Positions 11,086-23,400 of a DNA stretch of 64,000 bases are shown one piece after another. The translations under genes were made by a program, and so were the position numbers. Source of the DNA: Tribonema minus (Eukaryota > Sar > Xanthophyceae > Tribonematales > Tribonemataceae); contig JAFCMP010000106.1 of NCBI GenBank assembly GCA_017506865.1, positions 1-64,000 of the forward strand. Direction: 5' to 3'. The stretch's first letter is position 1, and every line of letters starts with the position of its first letter. The notes beneath the pieces are model-generated. The model saw only the letters and a program-made list of their open reading frames with translations, was not told the DNA's origin and ran no database searches.

Positions 11086-12487
11086 CGCAACCGTACCGGC
11101 TGCGACAGCGGCAATGGCGGTGGCAGCGGCCAATGCGGCAGGTGCTGCACCAACACCTGCGGCAGCAGCAACACCACTGGCAGCAGCAGCAACGGCAGGC
11201 GGCACAGCTGCAGCACCAGCGCACGCAGCAGCGGCAGCCGTCAATGCAGGCGCTGCGCGTTCCACACCAGCAATGCTACAAGGCGCAGCAGCAGCAGAGG
11301 TGGCGCGCCTGCCCCTCATGCGGACGATCGCCACAGCTGCCACATCTCTACGTGCAGCAACAGGTGACAAGCTGGAACATATACTGCCACCAGCGCTAAC
11401 GCCACTGCAGCAGCAACCACCTACGCAGCAGCCGCCGCTGCGGCCGACAGCAGGTGGTGGCACTGGTGCGGATGCTGCTTGCGTACTTGACGCCAGTGCT
11501 CTGCAGTTGCAGTGTAGCCTGAAGCGCCCCAATCAGAGTGCGCTTGCAGATGCCGTCGCTACCGAGCTTGCAGATAAGGTGGAGGCGGACCTGCAACAGC
11601 TGCCGCAGGGCACGCAACGCACGCAAGCACTTGCTCGATTCCGGTCGCAGCGCCACATGCACTCGATCGGCATGGCATTCCTCAACGAGCCCATGTACTC
11701 CACAACGGCTTCGTTCGATGGCCTATCCTGGCAGCTGGCCGTCAAACGCGCCATCGGAGTAGAGGAGCAGACGGCAGGCTGCAAGCTGTGCGGGAAGTCG
11801 CCGGGCGGCACCCTGCATGCACGGCTGTGTCAAGCGCCACGCGTCAAGGCGCACGACACCATTGTCCACAATAGCGTCAAGAGGGCCACGCAGCGCCTCC
11901 TGCGGCAATACCTCAAAACGGGACTGGTGGACAAGGACTACACGCCGTTTCTGGGGTCCGCCGGGCCGCCGGGGAGTCGCAGGATGGACATCGTGCTGCC
12001 TGCCGACGCCTTCCCGGTGACCGGCTACGACGACCCGACACGCCACCTACCGCTCATGGTGGACGTTACCTGCTTCGAGGCACAGGTGGCGTCGCGGGCG
12101 GCGAAGACTGCAGCAGACCCCGAGCGATGCTGCCGCGACCAAGAGGCCGCCAAGACTACCCACTATTCTGGTCATTATGATCAGAATTGCTACAAACTTG
12201 CCACATTGGCAATAGGGTCATTTGGCAGCATCGGGGAGCAGGGGCGGAAGCTGCTGGAGGCTGTGGCGACGGAGTATGCCAGCAGGATGTCAGTGCCCGG
12301 AGGAGCGACACCTAAAGCTCTCAAGGGCATCGCCCTGGCGCGCTTACGCTCGGCACTGTCGGCAGCGCTCCACATGGCGTACTCTGGCCGTGTCATGACA
12401 CACATGGCAGAATCCAGGGGGGGGGGGCACATGGAGGAGGACGTAGGGGAGGACCCCGAGATGCCATTTGGCGGCGGCGGTGTTTGA
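11086..12487 (+). CDS. Retrotransposon copy 2, restriction-like endonuclease domain
   Basis: Open frame with first ATG at 11114. It starts in the Ala-rich linker, then a conserved helical region (KRPNQSALADAVATELADKV). A zinc knuckle CKLCGKSPGGTLHARLC lies near 11779. The nuclease core follows: SRRMDIVLP near 11977 and LPLMVDVTCFE near 12048, matching the R…PD…D spacing of retrotransposon restriction-like endonucleases (here MD in place of PD). In R2-type elements this domain nicks the target to prime reverse transcription. The frame ends shortly after a poly-G run at 12418–12427. Confidence 0.85.
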
Positions 12488-12587
12488 GTGGTTGTCGTTG
12501 CGACACTTTCAGACTGTCATACGACATGTAGATTCCTTACAGCTAGATGCCAATCATCTGGGCTTTTTCGCGCCCTGAGCGAGAATT

Positions 12588-12593
12588 AATAAA
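12588..12593 (+). terminator. Polyadenylation signal of retrotransposon copy 2
   Basis: AATAAA at the element's 3' end, in the same context as copy 1. Confidence 0.6.
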
Positions 12594-12605
12594 AAGTACA
12601 GTACA
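12594..12605 (+). repeat. Target-site duplication, right of copy 2
   Basis: AAGTACAGTACA, identical to 7040–7051. Confidence 0.7.
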
Positions 12606-12784
12606 GAGGAATTTCACCTCCCCATCCACATCCACCCTCGGCATCAATAGGTGAGTGAATCGATCAAGACGAGTTCACAGCTTGCGAGTACTGCAGCCCT
12701 CATTTCGTCATGCGGCCACGCCACATCGTCACCTCATTGTCCTGCTGCACCACTTCTGGGTTGGTTTGTGCAGGATTGAGTGCC

Positions 12785-14269
12785 ATGGAGGTGGAGCGGA
12801 TCCGAGTTCCCGCGCCTGCGAGCTCTTTGAGTCAGCAGGAGATCGTGAGAATGGTGTTCACCAGCATGGCGGGGCGCAGGCTGCTGCCCAAGGAGTGCTG
12901 GAGCCTCAGCAGTCTCCTGCACGACACAGTCGCACCTACGATCGAGGTCCACCCAGTGGCCGACAGCGCCGACTCCGCCGTCCTACATCGCCTGTTGGAG
13001 GACACCAGCAGGAGGCGCATACGGTGCTTGACGCTGGACGGCGACTTCACCAGCATTCAACAGCGTCCCCTGAGTTTACCTCCCTCGCTGGAGCGGCTGG
13101 AGCTGAACGGCTTCAGGGGTGAGCTGGGCGCAGCGCCCTCGGGCCTAAGAGAGCTGCACCTGTACGCAGGTTTCGATAGGGGCGAGGATATCGTGCCACA
13201 CCCTCTGTTGGCGGAGCTCTATGACTCTGCGTTGGATTCACCGGATGATTCTGCTATAGGGTCTGAAGCGGCGTGGGAATTCGTCGGAGAGATGGCAGAG
13301 ATCGTCAAGGCTTTTTTGCCCACTCTGCGAGTGCTAGTCGTGTGCGGGCTGTCCCAGATGGTCTCACTTCAAGCGTTGATGACAAAACTGGTTGAGACAC
13401 CGCTTCCGCGCCTCCAAGTGTTGAGCCTCCACAATTGGGCGGTGCCGTGGGAGGACTTGCTGCTGCTGCTGTCGCCGGTGTTAGCAAAAGTCAAGCTTGA
13501 GAACTGTTTGATTTTAGTTTTGTACGCAGATATCGACACACCCAAATACACCGTACCAGCGCTGCCCGAAGGTTTAGTGTCGCTTGACCTGGATTTATGT
13601 TTCAGCCACGTCGACCTGTGGGTTTTCGGTGGATTGCCGGAGAGTCTGCGTCACCTTGTCGTCGTAATGGAAGGAATAAGTGTCCGGTTTGAGGCACCTT
13701 TACCAACTCTCTTGGAGTCTTTCAGGGCGGAAACATTAGGGAGCGGCATACACATTGATATGGGCTTGCTGCCAGCGGGTCTGCGCAAGCTGAAACTGGC
13801 AGGGGCCGAGCAGCAGCCGCTCGACAGAGTGCCAGCAGGCTTGCGGGTACTTATGCTGCGCAATTACAGGCATCCGCTGCCGCAGCTGCCAGACACTCTC
13901 GTGGTGCTCGTAGTACACGAATGCATGCACCATGCCGTTGACCTCCCAGACAGCTTGCGCTCACTCTCTCTATACTGGCGCCCTGCCTTTCCGACGCCAC
14001 CGCTCCCGGCCCGCTGGCCTGTGCATCTACAGCGTCTCGTATATTGCGGAGAATCTCATCAGTCACCGGTGCCCGGCATCGAGCACCTGCCTCCCACACT
14101 GGGACAGTTGACGCTCAACGGCTGCGAAGTCCGCACAAGTCTGCCGCAGATGCTGGAGGAATTGTGCCTAGGCCGCCAGTTTACACAAGCGATAGACCTC
14201 GACAACTTCCGGGGCAGGGTGCTGCGTGATTGTGATGCTTTCAGGAGTGATTATGATCTCTGGTGCTAA
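12785..14269 (+). CDS. Leucine-rich-repeat protein (LPxxLxxLxL type)
   Basis: Single-exon ORF. The frame is open from ATG 12710, but ATG 12785 has the better context (GCCATGGAGG) and precedes a soluble-looking start, so I prefer it (about 494 residues). From about residue 95 there are recurring LPxxLxxLxL words: LPPSLERLELNG, APSGLRELHLYA, LPEGLVSLDLDL, LPESLRHLVV, LPAGLRKLKLAG, VPAGLRVLMLRN, LPDTLVVLVVHE, LPDSLRSLSLYW, LPPTLGQLTLNG. This spacing resembles FNIP-like or bacterial-type LRRs that form a solenoid for protein binding. No signal peptide, membrane segment or enzyme domain is seen. The region before the repeats could be a short F-box-like helix bundle, which is unproven. Retrotransposon copy 2 ends only about 180 bp upstream. 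Confidence 0.8.
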   Translation: MEVERIRVPAPASSLSQQEIVRMVFTSMAGRRLLPKECWSLSSLLHDTVAPTIEVHPVADSADSAVLHRLLEDTSRRRIRCLTLDGDFTSIQQRPLSLPPSLERLELNGFRGELGAAPSGLRELHLYAGFDRGEDIVPHPLLAELYDSALDSPDDSAIGSEAAWEFVGEMAEIVKAFLPTLRVLVVCGLSQMVSLQALMTKLVETPLPRLQVLSLHNWAVPWEDLLLLLSPVLAKVKLENCLILVLYADIDTPKYTVPALPEGLVSLDLDLCFSHVDLWVFGGLPESLRHLVVVMEGISVRFEAPLPTLLESFRAETLGSGIHIDMGLLPAGLRKLKLAGAEQQPLDRVPAGLRVLMLRNYRHPLPQLPDTLVVLVVHECMHHAVDLPDSLRSLSLYWRPAFPTPPLPARWPVHLQRLVYCGESHQSPVPGIEHLPPTLGQLTLNGCEVRTSLPQMLEELCLGRQFTQAIDLDNFRGRVLRDCDAFRSDYDLWC

Positions 14270-14772
14270 TGAGTGCTGCCAGGGCACACACTGTGGCACT
14301 CTACTGTCGGACAATCATTACAAGCTTGTATACTACCTATTGGTATACGTTTGTAGTCAAACACTGCAATTGCTGTTTTGTTTTGTGGACTGCACTGTCT
14401 TACATATCATTTATGTCATGGGGCTGGCACATGTGATCCGATCAGATCGGCCTCTTCTTCAACTGCAAGTCGAAGTTTGTGTGTGTGTGTGTGTGTGGTG
14501 TGTGGTGTGTGTGTGTGTGTAGAGACTCGCATGAGACGCACGCGCAGCGTCACTCTGCTTCACACTGAGGTACTGCGGTCCATGCATGTTGAATGTGGCA
14601 TGAGCATTATGATGTTGCGTCGAGTATCTGCCCACCTCAGTGACTCAGCGAAGCTTTCGTCACTGCGAATCGAAGCCGCAGACTTTATTTGCTGCTGCAC
14701 GACAGCGACAAAGAGCAACAGGATCTGTGTCAGGAGTGCAATCTATCCGGCGCCCGGCTCAGATAGGACACG
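14270..14772 (+). other. Intergenic region with a TG microsatellite
   Basis: It lies between the LRR gene and the SnoaL-like gene. A (TG)n/(GT)n run occupies about 14476–14520. No gene is seen here; it presumably contains the promoter of the downstream gene. Confidence 0.6.
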
Positions 14773-17700
14773 ATGCAGCGCGCCATTGCAATCTTCGCTG
14801 TGCTGGTGTGTGCACAAGCTTTGAGGCCCTCTGTCTCAGCAACTGCACAACGCAATACGGTGGCAAGAATGGCGTCCACCGCAGCTCCTGCCGAGACCTC
14901 TGCAGCCACACCCGCAGCTCCCGCCAGCATGTTTCTTGACGAGCAGGCGCAGCTGGCGAAGTCTAGCTTTCCCATCAAGCCGGATGAGTTGATCAGCCTC
15001 ACGAAGGCGTTTCTCATGGCGGAGAGCGGCGTGAAGGACGAGAGCGTGCTGGCAGATGACTTCACATTTGCCGGACCGGTGAGTACCTTTCTTGAGCTGT
15101 TGAGTGCGTGTGTCTTGCGTTTTCGGCTTGACAGTATCGCCGCACTGCAACGCAGAAGCATTCAGCGGTGCAAGCTTTGCGTTGCACCTGCCGATATCCA
15201 TGTGTTCAGGTCTGACCCATTCATCAAGACGGTATGCTCTGTGTGTCTTATATCTGATCAAGCCAGCTTAAAATTCCAAGCAGGGAAGCGACATGCGCTC
15301 CTGGCTCCCCTGCCTACACTCGCCACTTGTTTCTTGAGCAACGTGGAAGACCTATTTGCTGTCAGTTCTAGTTTACTTGCTGCACTCCTGTAACTTGCCC
15401 TACATCAGCTTGGCGGTAGTTCACTAGTTACATACCCCTTGCCGTAAATCACCTGGTTACGCAGTGCAAGTCTCGTGTAATTCGTTGTTGGACTGACTGA
15501 CAAAGAGTGAATCATTGTGGTAGCGTGCTCACAACAACGCTTCATGATCTACGGTTTCTGCCAGAGGTTAGAGGCACACTTGCAAGCAAGTCAATTTGTT
15601 GTAGGTGTTCGCCATAAAGCTTGAATGTGACCATGAGGTATTTCATACGCAAGTTCTTGACCAGTGGCGCAATTTACTCACACCTTGCAGCACATCACTT
15701 GGTGCTAGGGCCAGAAAACAATCTCCACCAATGGAATGACACAAGACACCTTGTAGAATGACTCAAATTTCCATGGCAGTAGGCTCACAAAGTTGCCTTG
15801 CGATCATCGCGTGCAACTGTAAATAGTGATGCAGAAGCAAAACAGGCTGCAGATGCTCACTGTACAGCAGTTGAATGCAACGGCTCTGAGGCTTATGCAC
15901 AGAGCTGTTTACGGCATTGTACAGGACCTTCATGAAGTTGTAGCGGTGATATGACCGCTGAAGGCATATGCAGAGTTTTTGCGGATTGTACAGGACCTTC
16001 ATGAAGTTGTCGCATTGATTTGTAAACCTTTTTTGTGCCGCATTGGTCATTGATGGCATCAGCGGCACTTCATGGTACGCCGGTCATGATGCAGCGACTC
16101 AGATGCCAAGTTATACTTGCGCAACTTATGGTATGCTCGCTCTTTGTCATGTAAGGTAGCCTGGAGACACCATGTTGCATGTCTTGACACAGATGTTGCG
16201 GAACCTTTCTTGCCATGCGTATGCATATTTCTACCTATTATAAGTATGTCACAATTGGCATCCTCATGGCGGCTCTTGCTCATACTATCACCAATGCCAC
16301 ACAGTTGCGAATGTCACAGTTGAACATGCGTGATTCGCAGTACCTACATATATCTATGAAGTTGTGTGCATAGTACACAGACGTGATTTAACAGCATGCA
16401 ATTGCACGCCTTACGATAATGGACATTCACACTGCACTGCTGCTCTTTTTCTAGGCATCGTCCTAGCTGGGCCCTGTTACCAGTACTCAGTAGCAGTACA
16501 TCATGCCTCCTTCAAGCACTGTACGTCTGCGGTCGCCAGCAAACAAGTTTTATGAGAGCTCTACGATCTTTTGATTCGTTTCCATGACCTGAGGCGGGCA
16601 AAGTCCTATTGGAAGCCCATATTATGCTACAGGGGTTGGCCTGGCGATCATTGAACGTTTTTGATAGTATATGCAGCTGCGTTCTCAAATGTGTGTGAGC
16701 ACATGCTTGACACGTGAACAAGAGCTGCATGCCTTGCGCTTTTCATAGTGTCTCCACCCCTTCAAGTGGAACTACTGAAGTATGATGCCTTCACCGTGTA
16801 ATACGGCGTGTATCATCATAACATACATATATGCATGCATCCTCACAGAATTCTGCCGCATCCGGTGACTTGACACCTTGTGTGTCACAGGTGGTGGGCC
16901 CTCTTGACAAGGCCACCTACGTCAATGCGCTGTCCAGCTTCAACTTGAAGTCTGCCTTCCCCGACATCAACCCCCAGTTCCACAACTTTCGGGTGGACCC
17001 GTTTGAGCCCAACCGCGTGTGGTTCACTTCGGCTGGATATGCCACGCACACCGGGCGCTTTGAGGCATTTAACCTGGAGCCAACGGGCAAGCGCATTCAG
17101 CTGGCGCACCAGACCAACAGCGTGACGTTCAACGAGCAGGGAAAGGCGAAGCACTATACCATTGGCTACGTCATGTGAGTCTTCCACTGCTAACTGCAAA
17201 TGTGTTAACCTGTCACCTCGAATTTTGCACTTCGTCGCAGTCAGCACCTGAACCAATTTGTGAGCATGGTACTGCAACTTCAAGTTGAAGATAGTGGTTG
17301 GGAAGACCTGCAAGAACTCCAGCTGGTTGAAGTTCGCATCACCTTTCTTGCACATTGGTACACATGATGTGAGTGGAGTGCGTTGCTTGGTGTTTCAAAC
17401 AGTGTTGTTGTTGCATCGTTAACTGCAGGGTTTGCGAGAGGAAGGCAATAGCAGGGTATGTGAGAGGAAGGCAACAGTATGAGACTAGGTGCCACTGGCG
17501 GAGTGGCAGTGTGCACTCTAATGTTTCTAGCATGCAATTTTTACACAATAATGCAATGAATGCGACTGCTTTCATAGCAAGGTACCGGGTCCTGAAATCA
17601 CGCGCATTTGCTTCCATACACTAAAAGCAGCATATGATGTCATGGATGGGCAAACAGTTGCAGATTGGCTGAGGCTGAGAAAGCTAAGAGCGTAATCTCC

Positions 17701-18297
17701 TTTCCACAGGTAATCTTCTTGTGGTTTGCAGTCAAACGCCTATTCTCAATACTTCAGAAGTATGTGTCATGTGCGTGATACTGTAAAATTGTGCACGCGG
17801 CCGGTAGGTAGCCTCCACCTGTAGCCTCCAATCCCAATGGTGGCTTGTGGCACTTACCAAATCAAGGCTGATTCGAGTGCTGTCGTATCGATGGTATCAT
17901 GTATAGACATGACAATGTAGTCCAGTGTGCACACGTGCCAGCTGTGTCTGCACCCACTACAGTATGTTCCCATCTGTCCCATGCAGCGCGCGCAAAGCGA
18001 TGCCGCACATCTCCGCATTATATATCAGAATTCTCCGTTGAGATTTGTACCGAACGTGTTGCCATAAGGCAACTCCACGGCGGCGCACTCATGCACGCGC
18101 TGCTCACTCCTTTCCCTGCTTATACATAAAACAGGGACAGGGAGCTCGGCGACACTGGCGGCCTTGGAGGCGTTTACGGCATCCTCTACGCAATTGGCAA
18201 GCCGCTGCCATTCCCCGAAGCGCGGCCTTGGAAGATGTCTTTCCAGTACTGGCTCTTCCAAAAAGTTGGCGGCGTTCTGCAGAAACTTCGCAAGTAA
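14773..18297 (+). CDS. SnoaL/NTF2-like protein, probably plastid-targeted, three exons
   Basis: Exons 14773–15078, 16891–17174 and 18135–18297 join in frame (phases 0 and 2) with consensus GTGAGT donors and CACAG/AACAG acceptors, giving about 250 residues. The N-terminus has a hydrophobic signal-like segment (AIAIFAVLVCAQA) followed by an Ala/Ser/Thr-rich stretch, the bipartite form expected for import into a complex plastid. The mature part reads FLDEQAQLAKSSFP … LADDFTFAGPVVGPLDKATY … FRVDPFEPNRVWFTSAGYATHTG, typical of SnoaL-like (NTF2-fold) proteins of unknown substrate in algae with red-type plastids. The two introns are long (about 1.8 and 0.96 kb) compared with 0.3-kb exons. Function is not assignable beyond the fold. 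Confidence 0.82.
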
Positions 18298-18518
18298 ATC
18301 GTATCTGTTGTGCTGATTTTGTGCAGCGTACTAGTAGTAGTTAGATGCAGCAAGCACGCGCATTGCTGTTAGGCAGCTCTGGTGCCACAAATGTGGTGCG
18401 TGCTCTGTTGCTGTCCTATTTTTGCATTTTGAGTTGGGCACAACACGCTTCATTGCGGCTCGCCATTTTTTTGGTACCTTGTACACAGCCTGCAGCAGCT
18501 TCACCTTAAGTGGGGTTC

Positions 18519-18524
18519 AATAAA
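18519..18524 (+). terminator. Likely polyadenylation signal of the SnoaL-like gene
   Basis: AATAAA about 220 bp after the stop codon in an otherwise gene-free region. Confidence 0.4.
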
Positions 18525-20412
18525 TATGTGGAACCTGTTTTAATTCCCATTGTTTAATGCCTCCAATGCACGCTCCCCAATGCTGTCTCGTGCTCATGCA
18601 AAAGCGTGGTGTCATGCACCTGCTTGTGCCATGCACGTAGCCCGTTATTGTGTTGTTTCACAAGACAACAGAGACATTCACCGTTCGGCTGTTGAGCGCA
18701 CTAGTTGAGGTAGGCCACAAGCACCCAACACTGTGTGCTATCAAGAAAGAGTTGGCTGTAAAGCAGCAAACTGAGTTGTCACACTTCAAGTTCTCGTACA
18801 GATCTAAACACAACCACAAGGCAACTGCGGCCCTGCAGAGAGCTACTGCTCATTGGCCTGTTGCGTCACACCACATGCGGTCAACATTAAAGTGACCAAT
18901 ACAACAGAGTACTGGCGCCAATCACTTGGTACGCGAAGTAAATGCCTTGTGTTCATGTACCTGCTAACTGACATAACTATCAAGTGTGCACATCCACTGT
19001 GTGCAACCCATGTAAGCGCAATGCAAGGGCGTCATATGTGCCTTATCTTTCACACCACCCCCTGGTTGAAACATGGGGCCTTGCCCACAGGAGGGCCATT
19101 GGCCAGTAAGAAGACACCCCTCCACCAGTCCCGTGCAAGAATGATTCATTGTGCAGGTGCATGAATGGCAGGTGACGCTCCCACTTGTCACTGCTCAGCA
19201 ATCCCTAAGCATACGGTACACGCGATGCTACCATTTCCTCCACAAAAGCATGTGCCAACTGTTTTCCACACCTTCATGGGCCTGTGTTGCCAGCACTGAA
19301 CAATGACGATGAATGCATCAGGATAAACAAAGAACACGCCCAATCGCAGGTGTTCCATTCATTTCACTGTACACCATGGCAGGTTACAATTACTGCAAAT
19401 GCGCAGATCATGAGCATCTGCAGCCTGGCTGAGTATGGGGGCTTAACAGCACAACAGATGCAGATTTCAAGCTTCCGTCGACACATGACAAAGTTGGCGT
19501 GTGCGTCGAAACAGCAGCTGAAAACAGCCTGTCGAATGTAATGGGCAGCCGTAGCGACAACAGCATCGTGAGCAGCCGTATCAGCAGCAGCGTTCAAAAC
19601 GGTGAGACTCAAAGAGCAGTCCATCGGTGCACGGAGACACTGTGCCGTAGTCTTGTATTGCCCGCGGTTATGGGAGTGCAGTGCACTGAGCACTGACATC
19701 GAATGTGATCGTAGTGGTACCTGCCGTCTTACCACTACCGTGTAAACGCGCGGCCCGCTCTTAAACCGCGCACAAAACGCCTGTCGTACGTGCGTGCGTC
19801 GCGCCGTTGGACAACAAGAATATGCACAGGCACACACCCTTACACGCACTGCTACCACCACCACTGCTACACCTGATTGCTACACGGACCCTGCCCCTCA
19901 AAACTGAGGCCTGAGAAAACGTCCGCTCGTTGCACTGCTGGCAAATGCATCAGCAGCTGGGGGCTGTCTGGAATGTCAGGGCGTGCCCTAGGGTTGGGGT
20001 TAGAGCGCCAGCCCCCTACCGACGATCTCCCCCTTACCGAAACAGCATGCTCTGCCTCACTGGTCCGGAAACGAATGCGCCACACTGCAATCAGGTCAGG
20101 TCTGGTGGCAGCGCGCTTCGCAGCCTTGTTGAGCACTGGTGCCCCTTGCCGACTTTCCAACTTGACGATCTTTCACTGCAGCCCATGTCTGTGCCTCGAG
20201 TACGCCACAGCTACACAGTCATGCATTGCGCCATCTCCGCAGCTGCTGCTTCGGATAGATGCACATGGAGTTGTTGAAGTCATCATGCAGCGCCCAGACG
20301 CGCCAAGGCTCAATCAGCACTGCGCAAGACCGTCTGCCCTCCCAACAGATTGTGTTCGAAGTGTGTGTTGAAACCTCAACCCCGCCTGTTCCAACTTCAA
20401 CAAGAGCACGCC
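18525..20412. other. Intergenic region, no supported gene
   Basis: The short ORFs on both strands have no recognisable motif, and several overlap antisense. A single GGGTTGGGGTTAG-like telomere-type tract lies near 19990. It separates the 3' ends of two convergent genes. Confidence 0.5.
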
Positions 20413-23400
20413 TCAGCCCGAGCCCTGCATCCCCCGCTCCTCATCAATGCACAGCATGCCCCCCAGCAGCCCATTATCAGAGCGCTCAGACAGCGCCGCA
20501 GCGGCGCGCGCCGCGTCGCTGCCACCACCGCCGCTCATGCTCGCGGCAGCAGCAGCGCCGCCGCCGCCGCCCGCGACGCCGCGGCGGCTGGCGATGCGCG
20601 CGAGCTTGTCGTGCACAAAAGGCGCGAGCTCTCGCGAGCCGTAGTGAGCGACAACGAGCTCGTGATCGGCGTGATCGAGCATGAAGACGTGCGCGTCGCA
20701 GCGGCGCACGCGGTCAATTTCAACTTGCAGTTCGGCGGGGAGGCGCCGGAAAGCGTCCGAGTCGCGCACGCGTGGCCAGTGGCGCAGCATCGCCGTAAGG
20801 GCGCGGCGCTTGAGCGTGTCCAAGTGCAATGCGTCAGCGTACTGGTGGGGAGCAGCGGGGGGAAGGGGGGGTATGGTCGGAGGTTCAGTACAAAGCTCGG
20901 TGGATCAATCCAAGCGAGCGGTCAGTAGAATGTAGTTGTGGGTGAATGCTTGCGATGGAAAGTGGCACATGCGCAGTCACAACGCAGACGCCGCGGAGTG
21001 ACCATGGTTGCTGGCAAACCCTTATGGTGAAAGTGGCGAATGCGCAGTCACAGACCAACTCTGCAGGTCGCCATCATATCAAGAAAACCCTCACGCACCT
21101 GGTAGACGGCCGGGGCGTCGCTGGCGTCCATCGAGCGCTGTATGTAGCCCTCGCACAGCGCCGCAAGCTCCTCCAGGCCGTACTGGCACGCCGCCACCAT
21201 GAGCTGCAGCGGCGGCGCGGCGGAGGAATGGGAGTGCAAGCAGTGCTCAGCACACATGCATTGTTGAAAAGCTCTGTTGGATATGCTCTGAAGGTGTTCC
21301 AGCTTCAAACAGCTCATTCAAAGGGTGGGCGACGGATGTGCCTCTTGCGGAGCGCCGGCAAATGATGCCAGGGCAGTATCACAGGCACAGGGTGATGGTC
21401 AGGCCTATGCTGGGCAGCGTTCTGCAACACCCGTTGGCCCAAGAGGACCTTGTTGAATAACAAGGAAGTGACCGTTGACTGAAAGGTTGCCATCTTGTGA
21501 TGACGCACTCTCTTGCACCAGGCGCACGGTCACCGCAGCAATGAGCATTGCACATCGACGACTACCATAGCTTCAAATGTGATTCCATCTTTAAATTCAG
21601 CTTCCTTCAAGTTCAAATTTAACTTCAACAGCTCACCTCCACGACATCCTCCGGTGCTGCGGGCATCAGCCGATCCGTGTACACATAGAGCAGCAGCGCA
21701 GCGAAGACCGAGGGCCGCGTGTCGCGCACATCCACCACCGCGCTCAGGCTCTCGCGCATGCCGCCGCACAGCATCGCGCGCAGCGGCGCGGAGCGCTGCG
21801 CGAGGATGGCGCGGTGCGCACGCATCTCGCGCGCCGGCGCGGGGACTGCGTTGCGCGCGCAATAGTCGCAGAAAGCGGGGAGGCAGTCAGGGGGGCTGTG
21901 ATTGATGCGATCAGCGGTTGCACTGCACCCGAAAACGGCAGTTCAGAAAAGGATGAACTCCAGGGGCGTGCATGAGTGCTGGCCCTAAGGTTGAGGATGA
22001 CTCTACACCTAGCCCTAGTGGTGCGCATCTTGCGCACAGGCGCGGGGACTGTGTTGCGCGCGCAAACGTCGCAGGGGGGCACGGATACGGGTTGTGATGC
22101 ACGCAGCAGCAGCAGTATGACGGATGCTTTGAAAGTTAAAAGCGGATCAGACCTTATCTGACCCCACCCCCTAAGGCTGACTCTAACCCTAGACCTGAAA
22201 GTGCGCATCTCGCGCGCCGGCGCTGGGATTGTGTTGCGCGCGCAAGTGTCGTGACAGGTTGCGATTTAGGGTGATGCGATGCACGCGGCAGCAATACCTA
22301 GAGGCTAACGGACACAAATTGGCGAAGGTATTCGGCGTGCTCACCGAGGATTCTCGGCGACGACAGCTTGGACATGGGCGAGAACGCCGCCATGGGCGCC
22401 GCCACCCAGTACGCCTGCTGCTGCTGCTGCTGCCGCTGCTGCTGCTGTGCGCCCCTCGGACTGACGTCGTGCCACGGCGGCGTAGGGACGTGGCTGAAGG
22501 GCGGCATGCCCTGAGGCGCGCCCCCAGTCGCAGCAACGCCCCCCACGCTATCAGTGAAGAAGCGCCGCACTGACTGCCGCTGCGCGCTGCCGCCGCCGCT
22601 GCCGCCTATGGCACCGGCAGCAGCGCTGGCAGCAGCGGGAGTCAGCACTGGGCCAGCAGAAAAGAATGAACTGCGGTCGCCGCCACCGTTGCTGGCGCCG
22701 GTCGGCGTGACGCCCGCCGCAGAGGACGTGAAGAAGTGCCCGCTGAGGCGCGGCGCGGCGCTGGCGGCGGCGGCCGCGGCCGCAGCGGCGGCGGCCGCCG
22801 CGGCGGCGGCGGGCGTCGCGGGCATGCCGGAGAACCGCGGCGCGGCGGCGGCGGCAGCGGCGGCGCTGCCGAATGCGCCGGCAGCAGCAGCGCTCTGCTG
22901 CGGCGCCGCCGCCGCCGTTGCCTCATGCTCGGACGCGACGGCAGCGCTGAAGGCGCGCGCGGAGCGGCACGAGGGCGGCGCGCTCGACAGCATGAGTGCG
23001 TAGTGCGCCGTGCTGGACGGCGTCGTTGCGGCGTTGATGTCGATGGCGGGGAAGCGGAACGTCGTGTCCGCAAAGAGCTCCGCGCGTAGCAGCGCCGCCA
23101 TGTCGTCTGGCAGCGTGGGCGGCGCGACGATGACCGGCGGCTCCGGCGCCGCCTCATACACGCACGCCTCCGCCTTGCGCCAGCGCCAGTGCCACTGCGC
23201 CCCGCTCCCCGCACCGCTGCCGCTGCTGCTGCTGCTGCCATGGCTGCTGCCGCCGCCGAGCATCGTCGCATCGCCGTCAGCGTCCACGAGCGCAGCGGCG
23301 GTGCCGGCGCGCAGCGCTGCTGCCGCGGCAGTGCCGCCCGCCGCCGCAGCATCCGCGAGCTCCGCCGTGAGGTCAAGGCAGTAGACGCCGACGTCGACGT

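Larger units (their letters stand above)
7052..12594 (+). mobile_element. Non-LTR retrotransposon copy 2 (nearly full length)
   Basis: It runs from the left target duplication to AATAAA plus a few A residues, followed by the right duplication. It encodes, in order, zinc fingers, a Gly/Ser/Arg-rich region, reverse transcriptase, a long Ala-rich linker, a zinc knuckle and a restriction-like endonuclease. That order (RT then RLE, no APE domain) is typical of R2/NeSL/CRE-type elements, many of which are site-specific. Two single-base shifts in C runs (near 8998–9003 and 11083–11087) divide the coding region into three frames. It lies about 25 bp downstream of copy 1 in the same orientation. Confidence 0.9.

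Noticed and set aside
14476-14520. TG repeat as a regulatory or CRISPR-like array
   Set aside because: Simple dinucleotide microsatellite with no spacer structure.
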